Assembly (NCBI RefSeq): GCF_014650815.1
Contig: NZ_BMVR01000021.1
Coordinates: forward strand, 46,133 to 110,132
Direction of reading: 5' to 3'
From: Streptomyces flavofungini
GTDB taxonomy: Bacteria; Actinomycetota; Actinomycetes; Streptomycetales; Streptomycetaceae
Length of the DNA: 64,000 nt
Shown here in pieces: positions 7,143 through 15,107 of this stretch (within the stretch, counting starts at the first letter, position 1; the number at the start of each line of letters is the position of its first letter). The translations under genes were made by a program, and so were the position numbers. The notes beneath the pieces are model-generated. The model saw only the letters and a program-made list of their open reading frames with translations, was not told where the DNA came from and did no database searches.

Positions 7143-8371
7143 GTGGAGTGGAATCGACAGCGCCCGGGACCGGCTCCCCCGACGAGCCTCAGCTCGACGA
7201 GCCGGTCGAGCCCGGCGCTCGCGGCCGCTTCCGTGGTCTCCGCCGCGGCGGCCAGCGGCCCGGCGGTGACGGTGGGCCAGGGCCACAGCGCCCCGCGCCG
7301 GTAGAGCCGGGCGAGGTCGGGGTCGAGGGTGCGGTAGACGTCGTCGAGCAGGGGGTCGTCGCCGCTCACCGGGCTCCCGTCCGTCGCGTCGGCACGCCCG
7401 GCCGCGCCATCGGGATCCGCCGCGCCCCGCCTCTGTTCCCACTGCGCCGCGACCATCCACAGGGCGTACGGCGAGCCTGCGCACCGCGCGAGGGTCCGGT
7501 CCAGCGCCGGGCCGATCCGCGCCACCGCGTCCTTGCCCGCCGCCTCCTGGAGGAGTTGCAGGGAGTGCCGCCGGGACAGCGGGTCGACCTCGATCGGCTC
7601 GGCGTCGAGGGCGGGGAGCCGGCGGCGGGCCACGACGACGGTGAACACCTCGGGGCAGGACGCGAGCAGCGGGCCGACCTGTGCGGCCGAGTGGGCGTGG
7701 TCGAGGATGACGAGCATCCGGCGTCCGTCGACGAGCCGCTGGAACAGGGCCGCCCGGTCCCCGGGCCCGGGCGGGATGTCCGGGTCCGGCACGCCGAGGC
7801 CGCGTAACGCCGACCGCAGGGCCGTCTCGGAGTCGAGTCCCGTGCCCGGGTGGCCGTCGGCGAGGTCGACGTACAGCCGCCCGTCGGGAAAGGCGGTCCG
7901 CTCGCTCGCCGCGAACTGCACGGCGAGCCCGGTGGTGCCCATGCCCTCGGGCCCGTGCAGCAGGGCCCGGCGGGGCCGGCCGTCGTCCTTGCGCCGGGCC
8001 TCGCGCCGCAGTCGGCGCAGGGGCTGCTGCCGGTCGACGAACGTCCGGACGGCGCCGGGCGGCGGTGCCACGGACAGCGCCGACGGCTGCTGGAAGGTGC
8101 GCAGGGCCAGCCCCCGCACCTCCAGGAGCCGTGCGGCCACGACCGGGTCGCGCTGGGCCACCGCCAGCAACTGGGGTGCGAGGGCCGCCAGTTCGGCCGA
8201 GCGGTCGGGCGCCTGGGTCTGGCCGCCGAACAGCCCGCCGACGAGGGCGTACAGCTGTTTCCCGGCCTCGTTGGCCATGCCGGACCCCACCGCCCCCAGC
8301 GTCGCCGTGATCATCCCCAGCGATATGGGATCCGCCCTGCCCCCGCTCTCCCCGAGTCCGCGCACCGTCAC
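7143..8371 (-). pseudogene. 3'-truncated NB-ARC/STAND-like NTPase gene
   Basis: About 410 residues of recognisable protein. An N-terminal helical segment (ITATLGAVGSGMANEAGKQL) is followed by a Walker A-like ALLHGPEGMGTTGLAVQF (GKT replaced by GTT), a Walker B-like RMLVILDHAH, and a winged-helix-like end with LDRLVELRLVGG...CRFHST at about 7143-7160. Beyond that the frame has no family character and stays open to 6254, only as antisense of the WhiB-like gene and then in frame with the Rho-N-like gene. The TPR or other C-terminal sensor expected for this family is missing. It is read as a gene cut by deletion. GTG at 8371 or ATG at 8314 could start it. Confidence 0.55.
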
Positions 8372-8496
8372 GCCCCGCTACTGGCAGGCAACAGTATCGG
8401 CGCCCGCCGACACGGTCAGCACCGAGCGGCGCGCGAGGCCTGGCAAGGTCAACTTCCGGCCGCCTCCTGGCCAGTTCGCGCCGCGGCGCCAGGCCG

Positions 8497-9939
8497 TCAG
8501 CCCCGGTACGTCTCAAGCAGCCGCAGCCACACCTCGCTGATCGTCGGATACGCGGGGACCGCGTGCCACAGGCGCTCGATGGGGACCTCGGCGGCGATGG
8601 CGATCGTGGCGGAGTGGAGGAGTTCACTGACGCCGGGGCCGACGAAGGTCACACCGAGGAGGATGTCGCGGTCGAGGTCGACGATCATGCGGGCCCGGCC
8701 CCGGTAGCCGTCGGCGTACAGGCCCGAGCCGGCCACCGACGCGAGGTCGTGGTCGACGGCGCGGACGCGGTGGCCCGCGGCCTCGGCGGCGGCGAGGGTG
8801 AGGCCCGCGGAGGCGGCCTCGGGGTCGGTGAAGACGACCTGCGGGACCGCGTCGTGGTCGGCGGTGGCGCTGTGGGCGCCCCAGCGGTCGGTCTCCAGGA
8901 GGGGCAGCTGCTGGGCGCGGGCGGCGATGGCGGCGCCCGCGATCCGGGCCTGGTACTTGCCCTGGTGGGTGAGGAGCGCGCGGTGGTTCACATCGCCGAC
9001 GGCGTACAGCCAGTCACTGCCCGGCACCTTGCAGCTGTCGTCGACGGTCAGCCAGGAGCCGGGTTCCAGGCCGACCGTCTCCAGGCCGAGGTCGTCGGTG
9101 CGCGGGGCGCGGCCGGTGGCGAAGAGGATCTCGTCGGCCTCGACGGTGGTGCCGTCGCCGAGGGTGACGGTGACCGTGGCGCCCGCTCGGCGCACCTCGC
9201 GCACCGAGGTGTCCGTGCGCACGTCGGCGCCCGCCTCGCGCAGCGCGTCGGCGACCAGCTCCCCGGCGAACGGCTCCATCTTGGGCAGCAGACCCTCACC
9301 GCGTACGAGGAGCGTCACCTGCGACCCGAGGGCCTGCCAGGCCGTGGCCATCTCCACGCCGACCACGCCGCCGCCGACCACGACGAGGCGTCCGGGCACG
9401 TGGTCGGAGCTGGTCGCCTCGCGGCTGGTCCAGGGCTTGGCATCGGCGACGCCCGGCAGGTCGGGGACGACGGCGCGGCTGCCGGTGCACACGGCCACGG
9501 CATGCCGGGCGGTGAGCCTGCGGAGCGTGCCGTCCCCGGCGGTGACGGTGACCTGGCGGGCGCCCGCGAGGCGGCCGTGCCCGCGGTAGAGGTCCACGCC
9601 GATGGAGTCCAGCCAGCCCACCTGGCCGTCGTCCTTCCAGTTCGACGTGTAGTAGTCGCGGTGCGCGAGGACCGCGGCCGCGTCGAGGGGGCCCTCGACG
9701 AGGTGGCGCAGGCCCGGTACACGGCGGGCGTCGGCGCGGGCCACGGCCGGGCGCAGCAGGGCCTTGCTGGGCATGCAGGCCCAGTACGAGCACTCGCCGC
9801 CGACTAGCTCGCTCTCCACGATCGCCGTGCTCAGGCCGTTCGCGCGGGCCCGGTCGGCGACGTTCTCGCCGACCGGTCCGGCGCCGAGGACCACGACGTC
9901 GTAGGTGAGGTTTTCGCTGGCTTCCGTGGCATCCGTCAT
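8497..9939 (-). CDS. FAD/NAD(P)-dependent disulfide oxidoreductase (dihydrolipoamide dehydrogenase/mercuric reductase-like)
   Basis: A 480-aa class I pyridine nucleotide-disulfide oxidoreductase. FAD site VVLGAGPVGENVADRA; redox-active pair GGECSYWACMPSKALLRP (C-x4-C, as in lipoamide dehydrogenase); NAD(P) site RLVVVGGGVVGVEMATAW; second FAD contact YAVGDVNHRALLTHQGKYQAR; C-terminal dimerisation domain. The C-terminal His-Glu pair of true lipoamide dehydrogenases is not clear (HAVPAYPTISEVWLRLLE), so the electron acceptor is uncertain. It is divergent from a thioredoxin gene with a 117-bp gap, suggesting a shared redox role. Confidence 0.82.
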   Translation of the reverse strand: MTDATEASENLTYDVVVLGAGPVGENVADRARANGLSTAIVESELVGGECSYWACMPSKALLRPAVARADARRVPGLRHLVEGPLDAAAVLAHRDYYTSNWKDDGQVGWLDSIGVDLYRGHGRLAGARQVTVTAGDGTLRRLTARHAVAVCTGSRAVVPDLPGVADAKPWTSREATSSDHVPGRLVVVGGGVVGVEMATAWQALGSQVTLLVRGEGLLPKMEPFAGELVADALREAGADVRTDTSVREVRRAGATVTVTLGDGTTVEADEILFATGRAPRTDDLGLETVGLEPGSWLTVDDSCKVPGSDWLYAVGDVNHRALLTHQGKYQARIAGAAIAARAQQLPLLETDRWGAHSATADHDAVPQVVFTDPEAASAGLTLAAAEAAGHRVRAVDHDLASVAGSGLYADGYRGRARMIVDLDRDILLGVTFVGPGVSELLHSATIAIAAEVPIERLWHAVPAYPTISEVWLRLLETYRG

Positions 9940-10056
9940 GGGGACAGTCTGGTCCCAGGTGTGCGGCGTGGCCACACGGGTACGCGCGCGGAATACGGCC
10001 GTCGCCCCGGCCGTTGTGCACGACGGCTTCGCCCTCATCAGGAAGAGAGACAGACC

Positions 10057-10440
10057 ATGAGCAGCACGACAGTGGAGCTCACGAAGGAAAACTTCGACCA
10101 GACCATGACGGACAACGGGTTCGTCCTGATCGACTTCTGGGCGTCCTGGTGCGGGCCCTGCCGCCAGTTCGCCCCGGTGTACGAGAAGGCCGCGGAGGCC
10201 AATCCGGACCTGGTCTTCGGCAAGGTCGACACGGAGGCCCAGCCGGAGCTGGCGGCCGCGTTCGGCATCCAGTCGATCCCGACGCTGATGATCGTCCGCG
10301 ATCAGGTGGCGGTGTTCGCGCAGCCCGGCGCGCTGCCCGCGGAGGCCTTGGAGGACGTCATCGGCCAGGCCCGCAAGCTGGACATGGACGAGGTCCGCAA
10401 GTCCGTGGCGGAGCAGCAGGCCAAGGAGCAGGGGGCGTAA
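10057..10440 (+). CDS. trxA: Thioredoxin
   Basis: A 127-aa thioredoxin with the WCGPC active site inside VLIDFWASWCGPCRQFAPVYEKAA and the cis-Pro loop GIQSIPTLMIVRD. A 20-residue charged C-terminal extension (MDEVRKSVAEQQAKEQGA) is longer than in E. coli TrxA. Thioredoxins reduce protein disulfides using thioredoxin reductase. The neighbouring divergent flavin disulfide reductase is a plausible but unproven partner. The ATG follows GGAAGAGAG. A perfect 18-bp hairpin terminates it (10476-10518). Confidence 0.9.
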   Translation: MSSTTVELTKENFDQTMTDNGFVLIDFWASWCGPCRQFAPVYEKAAEANPDLVFGKVDTEAQPELAAAFGIQSIPTLMIVRDQVAVFAQPGALPAEALEDVIGQARKLDMDEVRKSVAEQQAKEQGA

Positions 10441-10475
10441 CCGGGGGCATTGTCAGGGAGTACGAACGCGGCTCC

Positions 10476-10518
10476 GGGCGCGGGCGGCAGGGGTGCACGA
10501 CCCCTGCCGCCCGCGCCC
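10476..10518. terminator. Perfect 18-bp hairpin, bidirectional terminator
   Basis: The left arm 10476-10493 and right arm 10501-10518 are perfectly complementary over 18 G/C-rich base pairs, with a 7-nt loop (TGCACGA). It lies between the convergent thioredoxin and LacI-type genes. As usual in Streptomyces there is no U-tract. Confidence 0.8.
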
Positions 10519-10541
10519 TCGGCGTTTCGGAGCGGCCCGCC

Positions 10542-11627
10542 TCAGCTCGACTCCCGGTGCACCACGCCCGCACCGAGTACGTCGTGCACCTCAGGCGGCC
10601 CGCCCGGTTCCCGCACCACCCGGTCGACGAGTTCCGCGAGGCTCCGGCCCGACGGCAGCTCGATGCGCACGCTGCTCAGGCGGGGGCGCAGCAGCCGGGC
10701 CAGCATCAGGTCGTCCGCGCCGACGACGGCGATGTCGTCGGGGACGGTGATTCCCTCGTCCTGGAGGGCGCGCGTCAGGAGCATGGCGTACTCGTCGTTG
10801 TACGCGAAGACCGCGTCGAGGCCCAGCGAGCGCCAGCCGTCGACGAGGCGGGCCGCGGAGTCCTCGGTGTAGGCCAGCGGCAGCTCGGTCACCGCGGCGC
10901 CCTCGACGGTGCGGGCGGCCGCGCGGACGCCGTCCAGGCGTGGCCGGGAGAAGGCTTCGAGGCCGGGTTCCTCGGGGACGACGACGCCGATGCGGCGGCG
11001 GCCGCGCGCCAGCAGGTGGGCCGCGGCTGCGCGGCCGACCAGGCGCTGGTCCATGAGCAGGGCGTGCGCGCCGTCCGCCCGCTGCGGGCCGAGGGTGAAG
11101 ACGGCCTTGGCGCCGGAGCGTTTGAGCACGGCCACGCCGCGGGCGCCGAGCGCGATCGCGTCGGGCGCGAGGACGGCCACGGGGCGCAGCTCCGCCCAGG
11201 CGCGGGCGGCCTCCTCGCCGGTCAGGCCGAGGCTGCCGTACTGCACCACGGTGTAGTCGAACCGGCTGAGCGCCCACTGGAGTTCGTTGATGAACTCGCT
11301 GAACAGGGGGCCCACGGCGATCTGCGGGGTGGGCATGAGGACCATGCGGCTGCGCCCGGCGCGCAGGCTGCGGGCGGCGGCGTGCGGGACGTACCCCAGT
11401 TCCTTGGCGGCCGCGTGGACGCGGCGGCGGGTGGGCTCGCTGATCCGGACGGCGCTGGTGTTGTTCAGGACGTAGGAGACGGTGGCGCGGGAGACGCCCG
11501 CGAGGCGGGCGACGTCGGCGCTCGTCGGGACGGATTGCGGGGTGCCCTGGGGCACGGAGTCGGGCGGGGAGTTCGGCGCGTCCGGCGCCGGAACCGGCGC
11601 GGGCTGCTGCTTCGGTATCTGCACCAT
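10542..11627 (-). CDS. LacI family transcriptional regulator
   Basis: A 361-aa LacI/GalR regulator. After a Pro-rich N-terminal extension of about 32 residues comes the HTH and hinge: TSADVARLAGVSRATVSYVLNN then RISEPTRRRVHAAAKELGY. The rest is a periplasmic-binding-like effector domain ending DDIAVVGADDLMLARLLRPRLSSV. Such repressors sense sugars or related ligands. It is divergent from an amidase gene 363 bp away and no sugar operon adjoins it, so the target may be elsewhere (the solute-binding gene at 19.7-20.9 kb is one possibility without direct evidence). The ATG at 11627 was chosen; no strong ribosome site is visible. Confidence 0.82.
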   Translation of the reverse strand: MVQIPKQQPAPVPAPDAPNSPPDSVPQGTPQSVPTSADVARLAGVSRATVSYVLNNTSAVRISEPTRRRVHAAAKELGYVPHAAARSLRAGRSRMVLMPTPQIAVGPLFSEFINELQWALSRFDYTVVQYGSLGLTGEEAARAWAELRPVAVLAPDAIALGARGVAVLKRSGAKAVFTLGPQRADGAHALLMDQRLVGRAAAAHLLARGRRRIGVVVPEEPGLEAFSRPRLDGVRAAARTVEGAAVTELPLAYTEDSAARLVDGWRSLGLDAVFAYNDEYAMLLTRALQDEGITVPDDIAVVGADDLMLARLLRPRLSSVRIELPSGRSLAELVDRVVREPGGPPEVHDVLGAGVVHRESS

Positions 11628-11990
11628 GACGCTCGCAATCCTTCCAGACGGCACCGGGGCGCACCCAGGCGGGCGCGGGGGCGCTGCCGGGCAGGCGGCG
11701 GGGCACGGCCGCGCACGCCGTCGTGCCTGGTCGCGCGGCTCGGCACGCACGCCCGCGACGGCGCACGCACGTCCCCGAGGGGGCGTTGCACGCCTCCCCC
11801 GCGCGCCGCCACGGTGCCGGGGCACACCCGGTGAGCGGCGTGAACTCCCCCGGCCGGATACCGCGTTGGGCCGCCGGAGGCTACCGTTCGGCCACATGCC
11901 CGACCGGGCCGCCGCCGACGGGTCGGCCCGCTCCCTCCCACTGCCCCGCCGCAAGGCCGCGCCCGCCGACCGATGGAAGGTGCCCCCCAC
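11628..11990. other. Divergent intergenic region (lacI-type / amidase)
   Basis: A 363-bp G/C-rich gap that must hold both promoters. No clear LacI-type palindrome (centre CG dyad) or coding potential was recognised. Confidence 0.3.
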
Positions 11991-13412
11991 ATGACCGCCG
12001 ACCGTTCCGCGGGTCTCGCGGAGACCGCCCGTGCCCTCGCCGAGGGCGAGGTGTCCGCACGGGAGTTGGCCGAGCGGACGCTCGCCCGGATCGAGACGGC
12101 CCAGCCCCGGCTCAACGCGTTCCGGTTGGTGCGCGCCGAGGCCGCGACGGCCGAAGCGGACGCGGCCGACCGGGAGTTGGCGGCGGGGAAGCGGCTGCCG
12201 CTGCTCGGGGTGCCGGTGGCGGTGAAGGACGACACCGACGTGGCGGGCGAGCCCACCGCGTTCGGCTGCCCCGGGGACTTCCCGGCGAAGACCGAGGACG
12301 CCGAGGCGGTCCGCAGACTGCGGGCCGCAGGAGCGGTGATCGTCGGCAAGACCAACACCTGCGAGCTGGGGCAGTGGCCGTTCACCGAGGGCCCGGCCTT
12401 CGGCGACACCCGCAACCCGTGGCACACCGGGCACACGCCGGGCGGCTCGTCGGGCGGGTCGGCGGCGGCCGTCGCCGCGGGTCTGGTGCCGGCGGCGCTC
12501 GGGTCGGACGGCGCGGGCTCGGTGCGGATCCCGGCGGCGTGGACGCACCTGGTCGGCATCAAGCCGCAGCGCGGGCGGATCTCGACGTGGCCGTGGCCGG
12601 AGGCCTTCAACGGCATCACCGTCAACGGCCCACTGGCCCGCACCGTCGCCGACGCCGCCCTGCTCCTGGACATGACCAGCGGCAACCACGCCGACGACCT
12701 GCACCAGCCGCCCGCGATCCGCGCCGCCGAGGCGGCCACGCGCGAGCCGGGGCGGCTGCGGATCGCCCTCTCCCTCGGCATGCCGTTCACGGCGACGCCG
12801 AAGCGGCTGCATCCGCTGGTGCGCGGCAAGGTCGTGGCGCTCGCGGAGCGGCTGGCCGCGCTGGGCCACGACGTGTCCGAGGCCGATCCGCGCTACGGCC
12901 AGATCGGTCTCGCCTTCGTACCGCGGGCCACGGCCGGGGTGGCGGACTGGGTGCGGCGGGTGCCCGATCCGTCGCTGCTCGACCCGCGCACCCGGGAGGC
13001 CGCGCGCCTGGGACGGCTGCTCGGCGGCGCGCCGCTGCGGCTCTCGCGCCGCGCGGAGGCGACGCTGCACCGCAGGGTCGGCGCGGTCTTCGACACGTAC
13101 GACGTGGTGCTCGCGCCCACGACGGCGACCCCGCCCCCGGCCGTCGGCACCATGGCCGCGCTCAGCGGCTGGCGCACCGACCAGGCGATGATCGCGGCCT
13201 GCCCGTACGCGTGGCCGTGGAACGTGCTCGGCTGGCCGGGCGTGAACGTGCCCGCGGGCCGGGTCGGGAGCGGCCTGCCGGTCGGCGCGCAACTGCTCGG
13301 CCCGGCGGGCAGCGAGCCGCTGCTGATCTCGCTGGCGGCGCAGCTGGAGGACGACCTGCGCTGGCACGAGGACTGGCCGTCGCCGCTGGCCGACGCGCAG
13401 GCGGCGCCGTGA
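11991..13412 (+). CDS. Amidase signature family hydrolase
   Basis: A 473-aa amidase-signature enzyme with the Ser-cisSer-Lys triad. The catalytic Lys is in LPLLGVPVAVKDDTDVAGE, and the signature is HTPGGSSGGSAAAVAAGLVPAALGSDGAGSVRIPAAWTHLVGIKP. Family members cleave amide bonds of small molecules or act as amidotransferase subunits; the absence of GatB/GatC neighbours argues against GatA. Substrate unknown. ATG 11991 has GGAAGG 11-16 nt upstream. An in-frame ATG at 11973 would add six residues. Confidence 0.85.
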   Translation: MTADRSAGLAETARALAEGEVSARELAERTLARIETAQPRLNAFRLVRAEAATAEADAADRELAAGKRLPLLGVPVAVKDDTDVAGEPTAFGCPGDFPAKTEDAEAVRRLRAAGAVIVGKTNTCELGQWPFTEGPAFGDTRNPWHTGHTPGGSSGGSAAAVAAGLVPAALGSDGAGSVRIPAAWTHLVGIKPQRGRISTWPWPEAFNGITVNGPLARTVADAALLLDMTSGNHADDLHQPPAIRAAEAATREPGRLRIALSLGMPFTATPKRLHPLVRGKVVALAERLAALGHDVSEADPRYGQIGLAFVPRATAGVADWVRRVPDPSLLDPRTREAARLGRLLGGAPLRLSRRAEATLHRRVGAVFDTYDVVLAPTTATPPPAVGTMAALSGWRTDQAMIAACPYAWPWNVLGWPGVNVPAGRVGSGLPVGAQLLGPAGSEPLLISLAAQLEDDLRWHEDWPSPLADAQAAP

Positions 13413-13457
13413 GGGTGCACGCGCCCTGACACCGTACGTGGCCTGCGCCCGGCAGGC

Positions 13458-13547
13458 GCGGAGGTCCTGGCACGCTCGGCGGGCCCCAACGGCCCGGCGT
13501 GTGCGGAGGTCCTGGCACGCTCGGCGGGCCCCACCGGCCGGGCACGT
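13458..13547. repeat. Two-copy 45-bp tandem repeat in intergenic DNA
   Basis: Copies at 13458-13502 and 13503-13547 share an identical 31-nt core beginning GCGGAGGTCCTGGCACGCTC. The last 14 nt of each unit diverge. It lies between the amidase stop and the next start, outside any gene. Function unknown; it looks like a local duplication. Confidence 0.75.
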
Positions 13548-13618
13548 GCGGCAGGGCTGAGACGCCGTCCGCCGAAAACCCCGTGCGGCCGTCGCCCCGC
13601 CCGCCTACCGTCCCACAC

Positions 13619-13954
13619 GTGCAGATCTACGAGATCCGAATCCACGGTTTCGCCGGGACCGACGCCGCGCTCGCCCTCCAGGAGCCGCTCGCCCGGCTCC
13701 TGTGTCCCGTCGAGGACCACGACGGGCCCTGTGAGGTGCCGTGGGGCTTCACGCTGGGCGACGCGCGGGCCGCGGACGCCCCGGGGAGTGTCCTGGTCCT
13801 CGGCGTCTTCGCGAGCGCGGAGAAGGCGGCGGAGGTCAGGGACCGGGTGCGGGCGTTCGTGGGCGGGGCACATCCGACGGTCCTCGGCGAGGCCGCCACG
13901 GACACGTTCGACGAGCTGGCGGAGCAGTACCGCCTTGAGCAGGGCCAGGACTGA
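13619..13954 (+). CDS. Conserved-looking hypothetical protein
   Basis: A 111-aa protein I do not recognise. It starts QIYEIRIHGFAGTDAALALQEPLARLLCP and has a short hydrophobic strand (SVLVLGVFASAEKAAEVRDRVRAF), giving a plausible compact alpha/beta fold with two strand-helix units. There is no signal peptide or membrane segment. The GTG start has no strong ribosome-binding site nearby. The predicted text is protein-like and it ends 36 bp from the convergent PARG-like gene. Confidence 0.55.
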   Translation: MQIYEIRIHGFAGTDAALALQEPLARLLCPVEDHDGPCEVPWGFTLGDARAADAPGSVLVLGVFASAEKAAEVRDRVRAFVGGAHPTVLGEAATDTFDELAEQYRLEQGQD

Positions 13955-13990
13955 GGCGGGCGCCCACCCGTTCGCCGGACCCGCGCGCCG

Positions 13991-14833
13991 TCAGACCGGC
14001 CTCGTCCGCCCCACCGCCCCGAGGACCCGCTCGAATGCCCGGCGCGTCGTCTCCCCCCGGCTCCGGTCGAGCACCCCGAACACCACGTGCTCGAAGTACC
14101 CCGCGAACCGGCCGCCCTCCGCAAGCGGCGCCCGGAACGCCTCCGCCACCTGCGCCGGATCGTTCTGGAACACCCCGCAGCCCCACGCGCCGAGCACCAG
14201 CCGCCGGTAGCCGCAGGCCGCAGCGGTCTCCAGGACGCGGGCGGCGCGGGCGGCGAGGGCGGCGGGGAGCGCGTCGGCCCGCCCGGGCGCCGTGCGCCGC
14301 ACCACTCCGGCGTTGGGCGCGGGCGAGGTGAGGAACCCGGCCTCGTACGCGGCACCGAGGAGGCCGCCGCGGTCGTCGCGGAAGACGGGGACGGCGGGCG
14401 CGTGGATGACGCGGTCGCTGTAGAACGGGTCGCGGTGGGCGCGGTGGTGGTCGTAGAAGTCGCGCCGCTCCAGGAGGCAGGCGTACAGCGCGGAGGAGCG
14501 GCACAGCGCCTCTTCCTGCGCCTGTGCGCCGTTCAGGAAGCCGCCGCCCGGATTGCGGGCGGAGGCGAAGTTCAGGACGGCGACGGGACCGCCGCCCGCC
14601 GCGTGCAGCCGGTGGGCGGCCGCCAGGCTGGACTCCCCGGTGACCTCGACGGTCGTCGGGCCGGGCGCGCGCGGCGGCACCTCCACGGGGTCGGGGCCGT
14701 ACAGCCGGGTCCCGGCCCGCGCGGCGGCCACCGCGTCCGCGAGCTCGACGCGCCGCCCGTCCGGCGCGGTGTACGCCCCGAGGGCGACGATGTCCACCGT
14801 GTCCTGCGCGATGCCGCGCAGCCGCGCGCTCAC
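13991..14833 (-). CDS. TIGR02452-type microbial poly(ADP-ribose) glycohydrolase-like (DUF2263) protein
   Basis: A 280-aa macrodomain-type protein. The PARG signature is intact: VLNFASARNPGGGFLNGAQA followed by QEE, that is GGG-x7-QEE, in which the second Glu is catalytic in bacterial PARGs. A second family block is VIHAPAVPVFRDD, and RRLVLGAWGCGVFQNDPAQVA is the typical C-terminal phosphate loop. By family it removes ADP-ribose chains or ADP-ribosylation marks, so it may counter ADP-ribosylating toxins or regulate DNA-damage responses. The GTG start at 14833 (MSARLRGIAQ) was chosen by family N-terminus; upstream frame text is low complexity. Confidence 0.83.
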   Translation of the reverse strand: MSARLRGIAQDTVDIVALGAYTAPDGRRVELADAVAAARAGTRLYGPDPVEVPPRAPGPTTVEVTGESSLAAAHRLHAAGGGPVAVLNFASARNPGGGFLNGAQAQEEALCRSSALYACLLERRDFYDHHRAHRDPFYSDRVIHAPAVPVFRDDRGGLLGAAYEAGFLTSPAPNAGVVRRTAPGRADALPAALAARAARVLETAAACGYRRLVLGAWGCGVFQNDPAQVAEAFRAPLAEGGRFAGYFEHVVFGVLDRSRGETTRRAFERVLGAVGRTRPV

Positions 14834-15107
14834 CGGCGCCCCGCGGCGGGCGCCGCCGTGCTCCGCGTGCCGGGTGCGGCACCGTCCCCCATGCTGGACA
14901 TGGCCCCGTTTCGGATGTCCCCGATGCCGTGCCCGCGTACGTACCCCGTGTCGAACATGAACAGATGGTGTGCCGTGCCTGTCGGCCATCGCAACGGTAT
15001 TTCCCGGCCATGAGTGCAGTCTTGTGCGAAATAGGTTGAAGGTCTTGGGTGTTACGAGCGCTGCGCGGGCAGTCCGCCCGCGCAGGCCGAACAGGAGGAC
15101 CCGCGAC

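Noticed and set aside
6254..8371. A 705-aa fusion of NTPase and Rho-N-like protein
   Set aside because: The middle third is antisense to a complete WhiB-like gene. The Rho-N-like part has its own GTG and ribosome-binding site at 6577.
10542..13367. A single 941-aa minus-strand ORF spanning the LacI gene and the amidase region
   Set aside because: Only the LacI part (10542-11627) has family motifs. The rest is the complement of a full-length amidase-signature gene.
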